From NCBI GenBank assembly GCA_036278735.1, contig DASUKM010000028.1, forward strand, positions 62,001 to 126,000: a stretch of 64,000 bases of DNA, read 5' to 3'. Below are positions 42,203 through 49,062 of this stretch, piece after piece. Under the pieces are notes generated by a model that was given only the letters and a program-made list of their open reading frames with translations, was not told the origin of the DNA and did no database searches. The position numbers and the translations under genes were made by a program. The DNA comes from DASUKM01 sp036278735. Lineage in GTDB: Bacteria > Acidobacteriota > Vicinamibacteria > Vicinamibacterales > 2-12-FULL-66-21. Every line of letters starts with the position of its first letter. The first letter of the stretch is position 1.

Positions 42203-43195
42203 TTAGAGGTGCATTCTGATGTCCGCGTGGGAGTAAAGGTCAGTCGTGCTTTCGGCGAGCCGCTTCCGGATCAATTCGAAATAGTGAGAATCCAGTTCGA
42301 CACCGATGCTGTTTCGCGCCCATTGCGCCGCTGCAACCGTTGTGGTTCCTGTCCCTGCAAACGGATCGAGAACGGTGTCTCCAACAAAGCTGAACATCCG
42401 GATCAACCGTTCCGCCAATTCAACTGGATACGGAGCCGGGTGGAGCTTTGTTGATGCTCCCGTCAGGCCGGTCCAAATCTGTTGAAACCAGCGTTGGTAG
42501 TTGTCGGCGGAGATGACACTTAAGATTCGCGTTGAAAGCGTTGGACTGCGATAACCACCGGGCTTCCGCTCCATCAGAATGAACTCGATGTCGTTCTTGA
42601 TGACCGCGTTAGGCTCGTATGGCTTTCCCAGAAACCCACCGCCGCCGTTCTCGACCTCGTAGGCGGCGTTCGAGATTTTGTGCCAAATGATCGGGGCGAG
42701 ATTGTCAAATCCGATGCGTCTGGTGTGCTCCTGTATCGACGCATGCAGCGGGACTACGGTGTGTCTTCCTTCATTCTTGCGGCGAGAGAGACAGACATCA
42801 CCGACATTCACAATCAGCCTGCCGCCCGGGACCAGAACGCGGAAGCAGTGCTCCCACACCTTGTCGAGTTCCAGCAAGAATTGCTCGTAGTCGGCAACAT
42901 AACCAAGCTGGCCGTCGGATTGCCGATATTCCTTTAGCGTCCAATAGGGCGGAGACGTTACAACCAAATGCACGCTCTCGGATGCGATGAAGTCGAGCGC
43001 ACGTGAATCGTGGCAGTAAAGATCGTGGGTCGTTGGGATGTCTCGCAATGCCGCTTCGATGGCGGCTGTCAGCTTCGGATCGCGAGCGATTCGTGGCAAA
43101 TCCTTTTGGTGATCGGAGATTTCTCCGACGACCTTTGGCACGAACGCCGTCAGCTCCTGCGCGCTGGGATGAGCGGCAACCGAACGAGAATGCAT
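42203..43195 (-). CDS. Beta-class DNA methyltransferase of the R-M pair
   Basis: 330 aa, ATG at 43195. Catalytic motif IV TSPPYW (80-85) precedes the AdoMet motif I DPFAGTGTT near residue 290, the beta-class order. SPPY-type motifs occur in N4-cytosine and some N6-adenine enzymes, so the methylated base is not certain. It is the first gene of the five-gene operon and should protect host DNA at the sites cut by the adjacent endonuclease, presumably CTCGAG. The inverted repeat at 43219-43238 lies 23 bp upstream of its start. Confidence 0.93.
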   Translation of the reverse strand: MHSRSVAAHPSAQELTAFVPKVVGEISDHQKDLPRIARDPKLTAAIEAALRDIPTTHDLYCHDSRALDFIASESVHLVVTSPPYWTLKEYRQSDGQLGYVADYEQFLLELDKVWEHCFRVLVPGGRLIVNVGDVCLSRRKNEGRHTVVPLHASIQEHTRRIGFDNLAPIIWHKISNAAYEVENGGGGFLGKPYEPNAVIKNDIEFILMERKPGGYRSPTLSTRILSVISADNYQRWFQQIWTGLTGASTKLHPAPYPVELAERLIRMFSFVGDTVLDPFAGTGTTTVAAAQWARNSIGVELDSHYFELIRKRLAESTTDLYSHADIRMHL

Positions 43196-43218
43196 CGCGA
43201 GAATGTTAACCGATGACC

Positions 43219-43238
43219 GAGGAGGTTTTGCGCTCCTC
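43219..43238. promoter_or_regulatory. Inverted repeat upstream of defence operon
   Basis: GAGGAG and CTCCTC separated by 8 nt, 23 bp before the methyltransferase start. It could be an operator or a hairpin in the leader. R-M operons are often regulated by such elements, so an operator is plausible. Confidence 0.4.
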
Positions 43239-43482
43239 ATCTGCGGTCCAAAGTCTGCTCACTGAACTCGCAAAGCGACCAACAGAAACGACGTGAATCA
43301 CACGAGCCGACGAGACGCTGAAATTCGTGAACAAAACGTCGCGAATGTGTCAATCCTCACGTCTCGACAGCGCGCCAGAATGCTGTTTTTGACCGCTCCG
43401 CGCACCACAAGACGCCCCGAAACAGACGCCGCGATGCGAATCTCACGACCGCAGCGAGCGCAATGCAGAGCGCCGTTTACGC

Positions 43483-43501
43483 GCCCCCTATCTGCCCCCT
43501 A
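43483..43501 (+). repeat. Candidate integrase arm-type sites, right end
   Basis: GCCCCCTA occurs twice with an 11-bp period (43483-43490 and 43494-43501), same orientation as the left pair at 34745-34765, about 90 bp from the att core. Confidence 0.6.
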
Positions 43502-43587
43502 CGAGCATCGCCTCCGCTAAGCCCAACTCGCTTGACATTACAAAGCCAAGCAAGTCGTTATTTATCAATAGCTTGTGAAGAGTAGTT

Positions 43588-43635
43588 TGGTGGACCTGAC
43601 CGGGATCGAACCGGTGACCTCCTGAATGCCATTCA
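43588..43635 (-). repeat. attR within tRNA-Ala
   Basis: Identical to 34567-34614 over 48 bp. It begins in the anticodon stem and ends at the CCA, marking the right junction of the element. Confidence 0.92.
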
Positions 43636-43663
43636 GGCGCGCTCCCAACTGCGCTACAGGCCC
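43588..43663 (-). tRNA. tRNA-Ala (anticodon GGC)
   Basis: 76 nt with encoded CCA. Acceptor stem GGGCCTG/CAGGTCC (one G-T wobble), D arm GCGC-AGTTGGGA-GCGC, anticodon stem CCTGA/TCAGG with loop ATGGCAT giving GGC, T arm ACCGG-TTCGATC-CCGGT. The 3' 48 nt (43588-43635) are the attR of the island, so the gene remains complete after integration. Confidence 0.96.
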
Positions 43664-43752
43664 ATTCTTGGACAGGCGAACCCTCATTCTACCGCGCAGC
43701 CGCAAGACGGTCAAAGTCGCATCGAGCCCTGACCCACACTGGTCGCCTGGCC

Positions 43753-44346
43753 TCACCGCGGGGGACGACCGAACAGCCGCGCATAGTCCGCCGGCGTATC
43801 CACGTCCTCGACGCATCCGGCATCATCGACCTCGACGTCGCGGACGAGCGCCGCATGCTGCTGGACCACGGCCTTCGCGCTCTCCGCATGCCGCAGCGGT
43901 TCGAACAGCGCGCGTGGAAAGATGACCGGATGCCCGTGCCGGCCCGCGAACGCGGGGCGGATCACGCCGGCGGGCTCCGCACGCGCCCGCGCGAGCAGCG
44001 CGGCGACCGTCGACGCGCGGACGAGCGGCACGTCGACGAGCGTCACCAGGACGCCGTCGATGCCCGGACGATCCACCGCCGCGAGCCCCACCACCAGCGA
44101 CGAGAGCTGCCCGCGATCCGGATGCTCGTTCTCCACCGCCGTCGCGAATGGCGCCGCGCGCGCGACCTCGCCGCTCACCTCCCAATCCCCCGCCCGGACG
44201 ACGACGACCGCGCCATCGACGCCGGCGCGTTCGAGTGTCGCGAGGATCCGGGAAACGAAGCGGCAGCCCTCGCCGTCGGTCAGCAGCGCCTTCGGCGTCC
44301 CGATGCGGCTGGATCGTCCCGCGGCGAGCACGACGGCCGGCGTCAT
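43753..44346 (-). CDS. MobA/CTP-type nucleotidyltransferase
   Basis: 197 aa, ATG at 44346. N-terminal nucleotide-binding loop VVLAAGRSSRIGTPKALL and metal-binding VTLVDVPLVRA (LVDVP), plus GRHGHPVIFPR, fit the NTP-transferase-3/MobA-like family. Members make molybdenum cofactor dinucleotides or CTP-linked sugars; MocA-type enzymes have this GRHGHP motif, so a role in molybdopterin cytosine dinucleotide synthesis is possible. moaE and moaD lie 13 kb away, not adjacent. Confidence 0.85.
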   Translation of the reverse strand: MTPAVVLAAGRSSRIGTPKALLTDGEGCRFVSRILATLERAGVDGAVVVVRAGDWEVSGEVARAAPFATAVENEHPDRGQLSSLVVGLAAVDRPGIDGVLVTLVDVPLVRASTVAALLARARAEPAGVIRPAFAGRHGHPVIFPRALFEPLRHAESAKAVVQQHAALVRDVEVDDAGCVEDVDTPADYARLFGRPPR

Positions 44347-44657
44347 CGGGTGCCCCTCAACGCGACACGTCTCGAGTACGATTGACGATAGTAGATGGCC
44401 GCTCGCGCCGGGGGGGCATTCTCCGTAACTCCTATCATTTCTTGACTTCGGGCGGAATGTTCCCTAGACTGGCCCCGATTTCAAGCTCAGCGTGCGCTGG
44501 CGGACCGGGCCGGCGGCGCGTGGGTCGCGGCGAGATTCGGAAGGTCGTCGGCGCCTCGGTGGTTCTCGGGCCGCGCCTCCCGGCCCTGTCTCCTGCACTC
44601 GGCTTGTCGAGCCTCCAGGATAATCCTGGGGGTGCCGTTCATCGGAGGACGCGGGTT
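44347..44657. other. Leader region of cold-shock gene
   Basis: 311 bp holding the promoter at 44442-44470, about 180 nt of predicted leader and a hairpin CCAGGA-TAA-TCCTGG (44617-44631) shortly before GGAGGA and the ATG. Confidence 0.6.
44442..44470 (+). promoter_or_regulatory. Sigma70-type promoter of cold-shock gene
   Basis: TTGACT (44442-44447), spacer of exactly 17 nt, TAGACT (44465-44470). The best conventional promoter in the window; it implies a leader of about 180 nt. Confidence 0.7.
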
Positions 44658-44864
44658 ATGCCAACCGGGACGATCGCTCGACTATTGATCGACAAGGGCT
44701 TCGGGTTCATTCGGGACGAGAGCGGGATCGAGCACTTTTTTCACCGCAGCTCCGTCCGGGGCGCCGTGTTCGAGCTGCTGCGCGAGGGGCAGCGCGTCGA
44801 GTTCACCCCCGAGGAGTCGGGCAAGGGACCCCGCGCGGGCGACGTGCGGTTAATCGAAGGCTGA
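44658..44864 (+). CDS. Cold-shock-domain protein
   Basis: 68 aa, ATG at 44658 after GGAGGA. RNP1-like KGFGFIRDES and RNP2-like IEHFFHRSSV identify the cold-shock (CSD) fold that binds single-stranded RNA and DNA. The start MPTGTIARLL is close to canonical CspA proteins. Long structured leader and strong terminator are typical of temperature-regulated csp genes. Confidence 0.92.
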   Translation: MPTGTIARLLIDKGFGFIRDESGIEHFFHRSSVRGAVFELLREGQRVEFTPEESGKGPRAGDVRLIEG

Positions 44865-44888
44865 GCGCGGCCTCGGTCGTGCCCTCCC

Positions 44889-44922
44889 AAACGGGGCGCT
44901 TCGGCGCCCCGTTTCCTTTTTT
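44889..44922 (+). terminator. Rho-independent terminator after cold-shock gene
   Basis: Perfect 11-bp stem AAACGGGGCGC / GCGCCCCGTTT with TTCG loop (44900-44903), followed by CCTTTTTT. Confidence 0.92.
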
Positions 44923-45006
44923 ACCCGCCCCGTACACAATGGCTCGGCCGCGAATCGCTGGTGCGAACGCCACGGCGTCCGGCGATCCACGGCCGACGAT
45001 CTCTTC

Positions 45007-45104
45007 GGAAGCGAACGGGGCCCGGTGGCCCTCCCGGTCTTCAAAACCGGTTGTCTCCCGCGTTGAGCGGGAGGGCTGGGTTCGACTCCCAGGCGCTTCC
45101 GCCA
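45007..45104 (+). tRNA. selC: tRNA-Sec (anticodon TCA)
   Basis: 98 nt. Acceptor GGAAGCG / CGCTTCC with G discriminator and encoded CCA; anticodon loop CTTCAAA gives TCA, which reads UGA; a long variable arm (GTCTCCCGCGTTGAGCGGGA) and a T arm GGCTGGGTTCGACTCCCAG. Size, anticodon and long variable arm are those of selenocysteine tRNA. It implies that the organism decodes some UGA codons as selenocysteine. Confidence 0.93.
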
Positions 45105-45111
45105 GCCCGCG

Positions 45112-45567
45112 CTAGCCGCCGCACGTCGACGCAATCATCTTGACCGAGCTGACGTCGAAGTCGCGTGCCTGCTGCTGCTCGCTGCCCGACGCACTCTTCA
45201 ATTGATCGCCGCTGGTGTCGTCCTTGGCCTGCCCCTTGACCGAGACCTTCTGGCCGAGGTGCGAGTCGAGGTTGTTGCCACCCTTCAGGTTCCACGCGAT
45301 CGCCTGCGAGATATCCTTCGAGGTGTTCGACATCGTGCCGCTCGTCCCCGTCGCCGTCTGGCTCTTCGCCGTGGGGGCCGTGGCCGGGCTCGGCGTGGCG
45401 TTCGTGAGCCAGAACCCGCCGCTCTTGTTCTGCTCCAGGCAGCCGGTCACGGTGATCTGCTTCTGGTTGCTCATGTTCTGCTGGCTCGAGCCGTACGTCT
45501 GCGCTGCCGCCGGCATCGCCCACGCGAGCGCGGCCGTCGCGCAACATGCCATTGCGAGTCGCTTCAT
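45112..45567 (-). CDS. Secreted hypothetical protein
   Basis: 151 aa, ATG at 45567 with GGAG about 9 nt upstream. Signal peptide 1-22 (CCATAALAWAMPAAAQ). The mature part has ITVTGCLEQNKSGGFWLTNA, a short motif repeatedly seen in secreted Acidobacteriota proteins, then a Thr/Ser/Ala-rich linker and a C-terminal GQKVSVKGQAKDD beta segment, resembling an OB-like fold. Function unknown. Its 3' end is 7 bp after the tRNA-Sec gene on the other strand. Confidence 0.78.
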   Translation of the reverse strand: MKRLAMACCATAALAWAMPAAAQTYGSSQQNMSNQKQITVTGCLEQNKSGGFWLTNATPSPATAPTAKSQTATGTSGTMSNTSKDISQAIAWNLKGGNNLDSHLGQKVSVKGQAKDDTSGDQLKSASGSEQQQARDFDVSSVKMIASTCGG

Positions 45568-45812
45568 CGCTGATGCTCCTTTCGATCGGCCATCGATGAC
45601 GCACGCGGATGTCTGTTCTGCAGGGTTCACCCCGGGAATGCCGCGTGGAGGCCGATGCCGCGTACGGGTGCAGACGACATGCCACCCCGCTCCTGCGGAG
45701 CTGACACGGGATCGACCCGCCGGCGTGCGCCGCGCCTGAACGGTATGCGATGGCGTGCGCCTTGCGAACGCCACCGCGTTCCGTTTCGCACCGCACATCC
45801 ACAGGAGGTCAC

Positions 45813-46313
45813 ATGGCCACACCCCGATCCCTCAACGACTTGTTCATCCAGAAAATCCGGTACGTCTACGACGCCGAACAGCGCCTCACCAAGGCCCTGC
45901 CGAAGCTGTCGAAAGCGGCGAGCGCGCCGGACCTGAAGCAGGCGTTCGATGCGCACCTCAAGGAAACCGAAACGCACGTGGAGCGCGTCGAGCGGCTCTT
46001 CGGCCTGATCGACGAGAAGCCGAACGCCGATACGAACGCCAACATCAAGGGGATCATCAGCGCCGGCGACGACGTGATCGATCTCGATGCGGATGCACCC
46101 GTCAAGGACGCGGCGCTGATCGCGGCGGCGCAGTGCGCCGAACATTACGAGATCGCCGAGTACGGCACGCTGCGCGCGTGGGCGCGCGTGCTTGGACGCA
46201 ACGAAGCGGTACAGCTGATTGACTGGACGCTTCAGGACGAGAAGAACGCCGACGAGGCGCTCACGCATGTGGCGTCGAGGCTGAACTTCGAAGCGGCCGT
46301 TCCGCGGCGATGA
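45813..46313 (+). CDS. DUF892/YciE ferritin-like protein
   Basis: 166 aa, ATG at 45813 with GGAGGTC. Ferritin-like helical bundle with metal-ligand residues in LNDLFIQKIRYVYDAEQRLT, HLKETETHVERVERLF, AAQCAEHYEIAEYGTLR and QDEKNADEALTHV. This is the DUF892/YciF-YciE family, linked to stress responses. Iron or manganese binding is expected. Confidence 0.9.
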   Translation: MATPRSLNDLFIQKIRYVYDAEQRLTKALPKLSKAASAPDLKQAFDAHLKETETHVERVERLFGLIDEKPNADTNANIKGIISAGDDVIDLDADAPVKDAALIAAAQCAEHYEIAEYGTLRAWARVLGRNEAVQLIDWTLQDEKNADEALTHVASRLNFEAAVPRR

Positions 46314-46346
46314 GCCGTCGATCGGCGTCCGACCGCTCACGCTCCG

Positions 46347-47084
46347 TCAGACTCGGGGCGTGAGCGCCGGACCACTGGTCGACGACCCGCCCGACAACAG
46401 ATCGAGAAACGCCTGCGTATCGCCGAGATCCTGAAACACGATCCCGGCTCCGCTCGCGCGTAGCGCGTCGACGGTCGATGAACCGGTCGCGACGCCGACC
46501 GGCACGGCGCCGGCCGCCAGCGCGCACGCGACGTCGTACGGCGTGTCGCCGACCACGATGACGTCGCCGGGCGGCACGTCGGCCGCCCCGCAGGCGCGAG
46601 CCCGCGCGATGGCGACCGGCACCAGCGCGTTCCGATCGGACGCATCGTCGCCGTAGGCGCCGCAGCGGAAGTACTGCCAGAGGCCGAAGTGCGCCAGTTT
46701 GATGCGCGCCCCTTCGACGAAGTTGCCCGTCAGCAGGCCGAGCGCCACGTCGGGCCGGGGGGCGAGCGCCTCGAGCAGCTGGCGAATGCCGGGCATCACC
46801 GCCTTCACGCCGCGTCCCGGCAGCTCGATCTCCTCCTGCAGATGCTGGACGTAGCGGCCGCGCAGTTCGTGCATCAAGCCGGCATCGAGCGTCCGTCCGA
46901 TCCGCGCGGCCGCGTCCTGCAGGATGATCCAGTCGGTGCGCCCGGCGAGCGGGATCCCCTCGAGCGCGTGCCCGTGGCCGACGAGGTCCTCGCACGCGCG
47001 GTTCATCGCCCGCAGGCCGGCGCCGCCGGTCAGCACGAGCGTGCCGTCGATGTCGAACAGGATCAGCCGCTTCACCGGAACCAT
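46347..47084 (-). CDS. HAD-family phosphatase (phosphoglycolate phosphatase-like)
   Basis: 245 aa. Motif I LFDIDGTLVLTG (nucleophile Asp), motif II GLLTGNFVEGAR, motif IV VVGDTPYDVACALAAG. The cap domain is helical. This is a subclass IA HAD hydrolase of the Gph-like group. It overlaps the degenerate ABC gene by 13 bp and closes the PHP-ABC-HAD operon. Confidence 0.9.
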   Translation of the reverse strand: MVPVKRLILFDIDGTLVLTGGAGLRAMNRACEDLVGHGHALEGIPLAGRTDWIILQDAAARIGRTLDAGLMHELRGRYVQHLQEEIELPGRGVKAVMPGIRQLLEALAPRPDVALGLLTGNFVEGARIKLAHFGLWQYFRCGAYGDDASDRNALVPVAIARARACGAADVPPGDVIVVGDTPYDVACALAAGAVPVGVATGSSTVDALRASGAGIVFQDLGDTQAFLDLLSGGSSTSGPALTPRV

Positions 47085-47782
47085 CCCTTGCGCTCCCGCT
47101 GCGGCACGAGGACGCCGGTGCCCCGCTGCAGCGCGAGCCGCCGGTGCGCGACGCGGAGCGTGAATGCCACGTCTTCCGAGACAATCACCGTGGTGAGTCC
47201 GCGGCGCTCCAGCACGCGGGCCGCGTCTTCGGCGAAGGCCGCGCGATCCGCCTCCGGCACGGCCGCCGTCGGATGCTCGAGCAACAGCAGCGCCGGCGAG
47301 AGCGCCACCGCACGCGCCAGATGCACGCGCGCGCGAACCGCCTCCGGCGTGCGGCCGACCGGCTCCCCGAACCAGCGCTCGTCGATCCCCGCCTCCCGCG
47401 CCAGCGACGACGCCTCCGCCGAAAGGCTGGCGGGCATCGGCTCGATCTCGAGCGACAACGGCAGCGCGACGTTCTGCAGCAGCGTCGATCCCTCCAGCAG
47501 CACGGCGCGCGGCGTGACGATGCCGAAGCGGTCGAGCGAGGCGAGCCAGTCGTCGCCGGCGGTAATCGCGCTGGTCGCCTGCCCCAGGACGACGACCTCC
47601 CCTTCGTCGGGGAGCGACGCGCCCGTCACCAGGTTGACGAGCGCTTCGGCGGCGCCGGCGTCCAGGCCGGACAGCGCGACGCGCTCGCCGGGCGCAACCG
47701 TCAGATCGCGGATTCGCAGCGGCTGGACGGCCTGATACCGCCTGGTGAGGCCGGCGATCCGGAGCGCCGGCGGTGCCGGCAT
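47072..47782 (-). CDS. ABC ATPase-like protein with degenerate nucleotide site
   Basis: 236 aa, ATG at 47782. The overall sequence follows an ABC ATPase (LRIRDLTVAPGERVALSG; NVALPLSLEIEP; RVHLARAVALSPALLLLE), but every ATP motif is altered: Walker A reads SGLDAGAAEALVN without the Lys, the signature reads VGRTPEA instead of LSGGQ, Walker B reads LLLLEHPT instead of LLLLDEPT, and the H loop reads VSEDVA. It probably cannot hydrolyse ATP. It may be a structural or regulatory partner of another ABC system. Confidence 0.85.
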   Translation of the reverse strand: MPAPPALRIAGLTRRYQAVQPLRIRDLTVAPGERVALSGLDAGAAEALVNLVTGASLPDEGEVVVLGQATSAITAGDDWLASLDRFGIVTPRAVLLEGSTLLQNVALPLSLEIEPMPASLSAEASSLAREAGIDERWFGEPVGRTPEAVRARVHLARAVALSPALLLLEHPTAAVPEADRAAFAEDAARVLERRGLTTVIVSEDVAFTLRVAHRRLALQRGTGVLVPQRERKGWFR

Positions 47783-48597
47783 CAGGCCCGGCGCGCGTTC
47801 AGGCGCGCGAAGTCGCTGGCCGGCAACGTGACGCGCCCCAACCCGCCCTGACGATGGCCGACGTCGTCGTGGAAATCGGAACCGCCGGTCACGAGCAGCG
47901 AGTACTTCTCCGCCAGCGCCCGGTAGCGGTTCTCCGTGGCGTCGTCGTGATCGGAGTGGCGCACCTCGAGCGCGTCGAGGCCGGCGTCGACGAGCGCCGG
48001 AATCAGGTGATCGCTGCGCGAGGGGCCGGGATGCGCCAGCGAGGCGAGGCCGCCAGCGTCGTGCACGATGGCAATCACCGCCTCGGGCGGCGGACCGCGG
48101 CGCGGCACGAACGCCGGACCGCGAAAGTCGAGATACCGCGCGAACGCCTCCTCGCGCGAGCGGACGTGCCCGGCGGCGACGAGGGCGGCCGCGAGCTGCG
48201 GCCGGCCGACGCTGCGCCCTCTGGAGGCGTCCGCCAGGATCGGCGCCGCATCGATGGCGCACCCGAGCGACATGAGCCGCTGGGCCATCTGCGAGACGCG
48301 CCGGACGCGATCGGTCCGCTGCGTGACGAGAAACGCCGCGAGCGCCGGCGCATCCGGATCGATGAAGTAGCCGAGCATGTGGAGGTCGCGCGCCTCGGTG
48401 ACGGCGGTAATCTCGATGCCGGGCACGAGCGCCAGGTGCGCGGTGCGCGCGGCGGCCGCTGCCGGCGCGATCCCCGCGGTCGTGTCGTGGTCGGTGATGC
48501 TGATGACGGTGAGGCCCGCGAGCGCGGCGCGACGCACCAGCGCCGCAGGAGAGAGCGCGCCGTCCGACGCGGTCGTGTGCAGGTGCAGATCGATCAC
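47782..48597 (-). CDS. PHP-domain metal-dependent phosphoesterase
   Basis: 271 aa, ATG at 48597. PHP motifs DLHLHTTASDG, SITDHDTTAG, VPGIEITAV, SLAHPGP and VTGGSDFHDD supply the metal ligands. The YciV/TrpH subgroup hydrolyses 3',5'-bisnucleotides or acts as a 5'-3' RNase. It is the first gene in the operon with the degenerate ABC ATPase, linked by a TGATG junction. Confidence 0.92.
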   Translation of the reverse strand: MIDLHLHTTASDGALSPAALVRRAALAGLTVISITDHDTTAGIAPAAAAARTAHLALVPGIEITAVTEARDLHMLGYFIDPDAPALAAFLVTQRTDRVRRVSQMAQRLMSLGCAIDAAPILADASRGRSVGRPQLAAALVAAGHVRSREEAFARYLDFRGPAFVPRRGPPPEAVIAIVHDAGGLASLAHPGPSRSDHLIPALVDAGLDALEVRHSDHDDATENRYRALAEKYSLLVTGGSDFHDDVGHRQGGLGRVTLPASDFARLNARRA

Positions 48598-48690
48598 GGA
48601 TGCTGACGGCCAGCGTCCGGGCGCTGACGGGCTCTTCTGGCGGACACCACGTTCAGCGGACCCCGGCCCTCAGCACCCGCAGAGAGCAGG

Positions 48691-49020
48691 CTAGACGCTG
48701 AAGGAAGAACCGCAGCCGCAGGTCGACTTGGCGTTCGGATTCTTGATCGTGAACCCGCCGCCGGTGATGTTGTCGACGAAATCGACTTCGGCGCCCTTCA
48801 GATAGCGCGCACTGATCGGATCGACGAGCAGCTTCACGCCGTTCGACTGGATGACGGCATCGGTCGAGGTATCACCCTCTCCCTCGTCGATCATCAGCCC
48901 GTACTGGAAGCCGGAGCAGCCGCCCCCCTGCACGAAAACGCGCAGGCCGGCGCCGTTCTTGTTTTCCTCGGTCAGCAACTCGTTGATCTTGGAAGCAGCC
49001 GTAGGGGTGACGTTGATCAT
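48691..49020 (-). CDS. erpA: ErpA/IscA-type iron-sulfur carrier
   Basis: 109 aa. The three cysteines of A-type carriers are present: Cys35 in GGGCSGFQYGL and two in STCGCGSSFSV at the end. It carries Fe-S clusters to target enzymes. A TATAAT ends 6 nt before the ATG at 49020. No isc or suf genes are adjacent. ErpA versus IscA cannot be settled from the sequence alone. Confidence 0.9.
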   Translation of the reverse strand: MINVTPTAASKINELLTEENKNGAGLRVFVQGGGCSGFQYGLMIDEGEGDTSTDAVIQSNGVKLLVDPISARYLKGAEVDFVDNITGGGFTIKNPNAKSTCGCGSSFSV

Positions 49021-49026
49021 AGAAAG

Positions 49027-49032
49027 ATTATA
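49027..49032 (-). promoter_or_regulatory. -10 box of erpA
   Basis: Perfect TATAAT on the minus strand; the gap CTTTCT (6 nt) leads straight to the start codon, predicting a leaderless mRNA. Confidence 0.6.
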
Positions 49033-49062
49033 CCCCGTTCGGGGCGTGCGCCGCAGCCGTCC

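Larger units (their letters stand above)
43196..43587. other. Right-end regulatory region of the island
   Basis: 392 bp between the methyltransferase start and the right repeat. No gene supported. It holds an inverted repeat GAGGAG-N8-CTCCTC (43219-43238) and the right pair of candidate arm sites (43483-43501). Confidence 0.6.
34567..43635. mobile_element. tRNA-Ala-integrated genomic island with defence operon
   Basis: About 9.07 kb bounded by perfect 48-bp direct repeats. It carries a tyrosine integrase next to the left repeat, an AlpA-like regulator, several zinc-ribbon proteins and a five-gene restriction/DUF262/HEPN operon at the right end. Base composition is visibly lower in GC than flanking DNA (many stretches near 50%). 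The integrase lies at the end away from the intact tRNA. No relaxase, type IV secretion or phage structural genes are visible, so it is an integrative element that needs help to move between cells. Confidence 0.9.

Noticed and set aside
45007..45104. tRNA-Ser (also has a long variable arm)
   Set aside because: Anticodon is TCA in the loop CTTCAAA and the 98-nt length fits tRNA-Sec.
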